Below, piece by piece: positions 4,342 through 6,057 of a DNA stretch of 6,057 nt (within the stretch, counting starts at the first letter, position 1; each line of letters begins with the position of its first letter). The stretch covers positions 1 through 6,057 of the forward strand of contig JADGRN010000096.1 of NCBI GenBank assembly GCA_017880825.1. The letters are read 5' to 3'. This DNA comes from Methylophilaceae bacterium. GTDB taxonomy: Bacteria > Pseudomonadota > Gammaproteobacteria > Burkholderiales > Methylophilaceae. The translations under genes and the position numbers were made by a program. The notes beneath the pieces are model-generated. The model saw only the letters and a program-made list of their open reading frames with translations, ran no database searches and was not told the DNA's origin.

Positions 4342-5855
4342 TTCGCCATGCTGGTTGAGCGCACCGGTGAGCCAAAACTGTAATCACCCAGGTCAATATG
4401 GCTGAGACCGTTAATCTGCCCAATCTGGCGGCCCTGCAAGCGTATCATCAGTTCGCCGTCGGCTATCGAATCCTGCAATTGCATTTCGGGAAAATGATGG
4501 CGCTCCCTGCTGGCCAACAAGGCGCTATGCACGTCTGCCGCCTGAACCAGGCCATGACTATGGGCCGCGCTTTCCAGCATCAAAGCTTGCAAGGAAGCAA
4601 ATCTGGTACTGAGGCGAGTCCGATCTTCTGCCTCGCGCTGCATATGAATCAGCAATTCAGCCACCGCCTCGACCGCAAAGTGCGGCAGGCTCAGTTGCTC
4701 GCATTGATTTGCAACCCATACCGCGACAGCCCGATAGTTTTCGGAAACTGCGGCAAAGCTGTCGGGAAAATCCACTTTGATGCGGAAATAACTGGCAAAT
4801 TCCGCTTCGGTTTCATGTAATTCGTAATATTCATCCCGCGTCGTTATCAGCACAATTTTGACTTGTAGCGCTATCGCCTCCGGCTCCAGGCCGATAGTGC
4901 CGGTGTGGCCAGAACTGGCCGCCGACTCCTCGATCTGCAGGTGTCCGTTGCGTAAAAACCGATGCAGTTTTTCGCTGATATGGTGGTCGCGCAAAATATC
5001 GCGCAGATACAGCATGAGGACGCCGCCATCTGCTTGCAGCAGCTTGCCAGCCCGGATGCGCATAAAATCGGCTGAGGATGCAGCGCTGTCACCCTGTGAC
5101 TCTATGCTGCCAAACAGCGAACGGAAGCTTGGATCGTCGTCTTGGAGCGCCGCCGCGCACTGCATGTCACGGTTATCCAGCACCAGATTGACGCGGTAGC
5201 GCCCCAGCAGGCTTTCAATGGCTTCCTCGGCCTCAGACGCATGGCTCAGCGTAAATATCTCGAGATTTTCCAGCAGGTCCTGCCTGAGAGCGGCAAGATG
5301 TGCCGAAAACCTTTTTGTATCCAGCACATGCACTGTTACCCGCCCGGCAACCGACTCCAGCTCCTGCGCCAGCAACGGCATGACACAGTCCTGACGCAAT
5401 TTGGCCAATGCCTTTTCGTCATGCTTGAGGGCTTCATACTGTTGGCGGAAAGCCTCCTCGGTGAATTTTTGTGTGATGCCGTGCACCATATTGCGGATGA
5501 ACTCATCCATGCCGGCGCGCAGCTTATGACCTTGCCCGCTGCCGAGCCGAAGTGCGAGCGGCTTATCCGCAGCCATAAAGTTATATACATAAATCAGGTC
5601 GGCTGCCGCTGGATGCCTGACGGCCTCGTCTCGCATAGCTTGCAAAACCAGAGAAGAACGGCCGCTGCCACCCTCACCCAATACCAACAAATGATAGCCG
5701 GGCTGACGCATGGAAAGCCCGAATCTGGCGGCCTTTTCTGCCTGTTGCTGGCCGATCCAGCCAACTTTCTCGCCGACCAATTGCGAGGTGTCGGCGAAAC
5801 CCAGGTCAGCCGTATTGATAGTCAGAGTAAGGTCTTGCGGAGTCAGAATGTGCAT
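4338..5855 (-). pseudogene. Lon-related AAA ATPase/protease, N-terminal part of broken gene
   Basis: The 505-residue frame is the ATPase portion of the Lon-related putative ATP-dependent proteases (AAA_32 followed by Lon_C; about 800 residues when intact). N-terminal LTPQDLTLTINTADLGF is family-like. The P-loop region is LVLGEGGSGRSSLV (57-70), with Arg at the usual Lys position. About 130-220 is a helical, charged insertion likely to form a coiled coil. LLQADGGVLMLYLRDIL (272-288) matches the Walker B-side segment (family form HRANGGYLVLxxRDLL). The Lon_C domain begins at INGLSHIDLGDYSFG (481-495) and then changes frame, ending in an out-of-frame tail to TGA at 4338-4340. From the usual domain spacing, about 90-95 residues including the catalytic Ser are missing. 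The ATG at 5855 lacks a clear Shine-Dalgarno but gives the expected N-terminus. It follows moaE by 47 bases on the same strand. Confidence 0.85.
4371..4382 (-). other. deletion junction in the Lon-related gene
   Basis: On the minus strand the stretch ACAGTTTTGG (4381-4372) reads as native protein in two frames: DYSFG continuing the upstream part, and QFWLTG leading into the downstream part. A natural explanation is that these bases existed twice in the intact gene and one copy was lost with the sequence between them. The parental sequence is not available, so the repeat is inferred. Confidence 0.5.
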
Positions 5856-5902
5856 AAAGGACTAACGAGTAGGTGGGATTACTAAATTAATATTTGGCAG
5901 AA

Positions 5903-6057
5903 TTATTGCTTATCGGTCCAGCGCGCACGCGCCTGGTCGTCGCTGCTGCGGGATTCCACCCAGCGTTCGCCTTCTGCGGTTTGTTCTTTTTTCCAGAATG
6001 GGGCTTCGGTTTTGAGGTAATCCATGATGAATTCACAGGCGGCAAAAGCCTCACCGC
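5903..6057 (-). CDS. moaE: molybdopterin synthase catalytic subunit MoaE, 3' end
   Basis: Leftward reading from the right edge (codons from 6055) gives the last 50 residues and a TAA at 5903-5905. The sequence EAFAACEFIMDYLKTEAPFWKKE followed by GERWVESRSSDDQARARW matches the C-terminus of MoaE, the large subunit of molybdopterin synthase, which with thiocarboxylated MoaD inserts two sulfurs into precursor Z (cPMP). The lysines of DYLKT and FWKKE correspond to E. coli K119 and K126, both implicated in catalysis and both present. The protein runs four residues (TDKQ) beyond the E. coli end. The N-terminal part and any moaD upstream lie outside the window. It is followed after 47 bases by the Lon-related gene on the same strand. 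Confidence 0.9.
   Translation of the reverse strand, partial: GEAFAACEFIMDYLKTEAPFWKKEQTAEGERWVESRSSDDQARARWTDKQ

Noticed and set aside
5142..5885. 247-residue rightward open frame opposite the Lon-related gene
   Set aside because: The opposite strand carries clear ATPase motifs over the same region; this frame shows none and no ribosome binding site.

Overview
The window looks like a chromosomal segment from a betaproteobacterium, most likely in the Nitrosomonadales/Methylophilaceae neighbourhood. This is inferred from the flavour of the proteins (MoaE, Hsp15, Lon-related protease, TviB/epimerase pair) and the GC-rich intergenic repeats; no rRNA or other taxonomic marker is present. It holds two partial genes at the edges, five intact genes, and two genes that have lost internal segments.

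Left part (1-1782): the 3' end of a HicB-type antitoxin runs rightward off the left edge. Converging on it is a leftward pair for nucleotide-sugar metabolism: an intact UDP-glucuronate 4-epimerase-type SDR (232-1239) and, just upstream of it, a nucleotide-sugar dehydrogenase of the TviB/WbpA type (1243-1782). The dehydrogenase is only 179 residues instead of about 425. It keeps a native-looking start and a native-looking end, but its central domain, catalytic cysteine region and most of its C-terminal domain are gone.

Middle (1783-3290, rightward): an intact classical SDR oxidoreductase of the C-factor-like type (1884-2579), then a Phd/YefM antitoxin and PIN-domain toxin operon (2680-3290) joined by an ATGA overlap, with an inverted repeat upstream that could be its operator.

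Convergent gap (3291-3587): this carries a structured repeat. Two 23-bp hairpin units (3406-3428 and 3558-3580), each starting with GTAG at its outer end, face each other as inverted repeats (21 of 23 positions agree) around an interior with three more palindromes. It resembles a REP doublet (REPIN/BIME-like).

Right part (3588-6057, leftward): moaE (3' end), then a Lon-related AAA/protease gene, then hslR (Hsp15), tightly packed. The Lon-like gene is broken by a deletion of about 90-95 codons that removed the catalytic serine segment and shifted the frame. Its two pieces now overlap as ATGA. The junction reads as native sequence from both sides through about ten shared bases, which suggests deletion between short direct repeats.

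I do not see a convincing new biological system. The most notable features are two internal-deletion genes within 3 kb of each other and the REPIN-like element. Both deletions could be real genome decay or artefacts of amplification or assembly, and that needs read-level checking.
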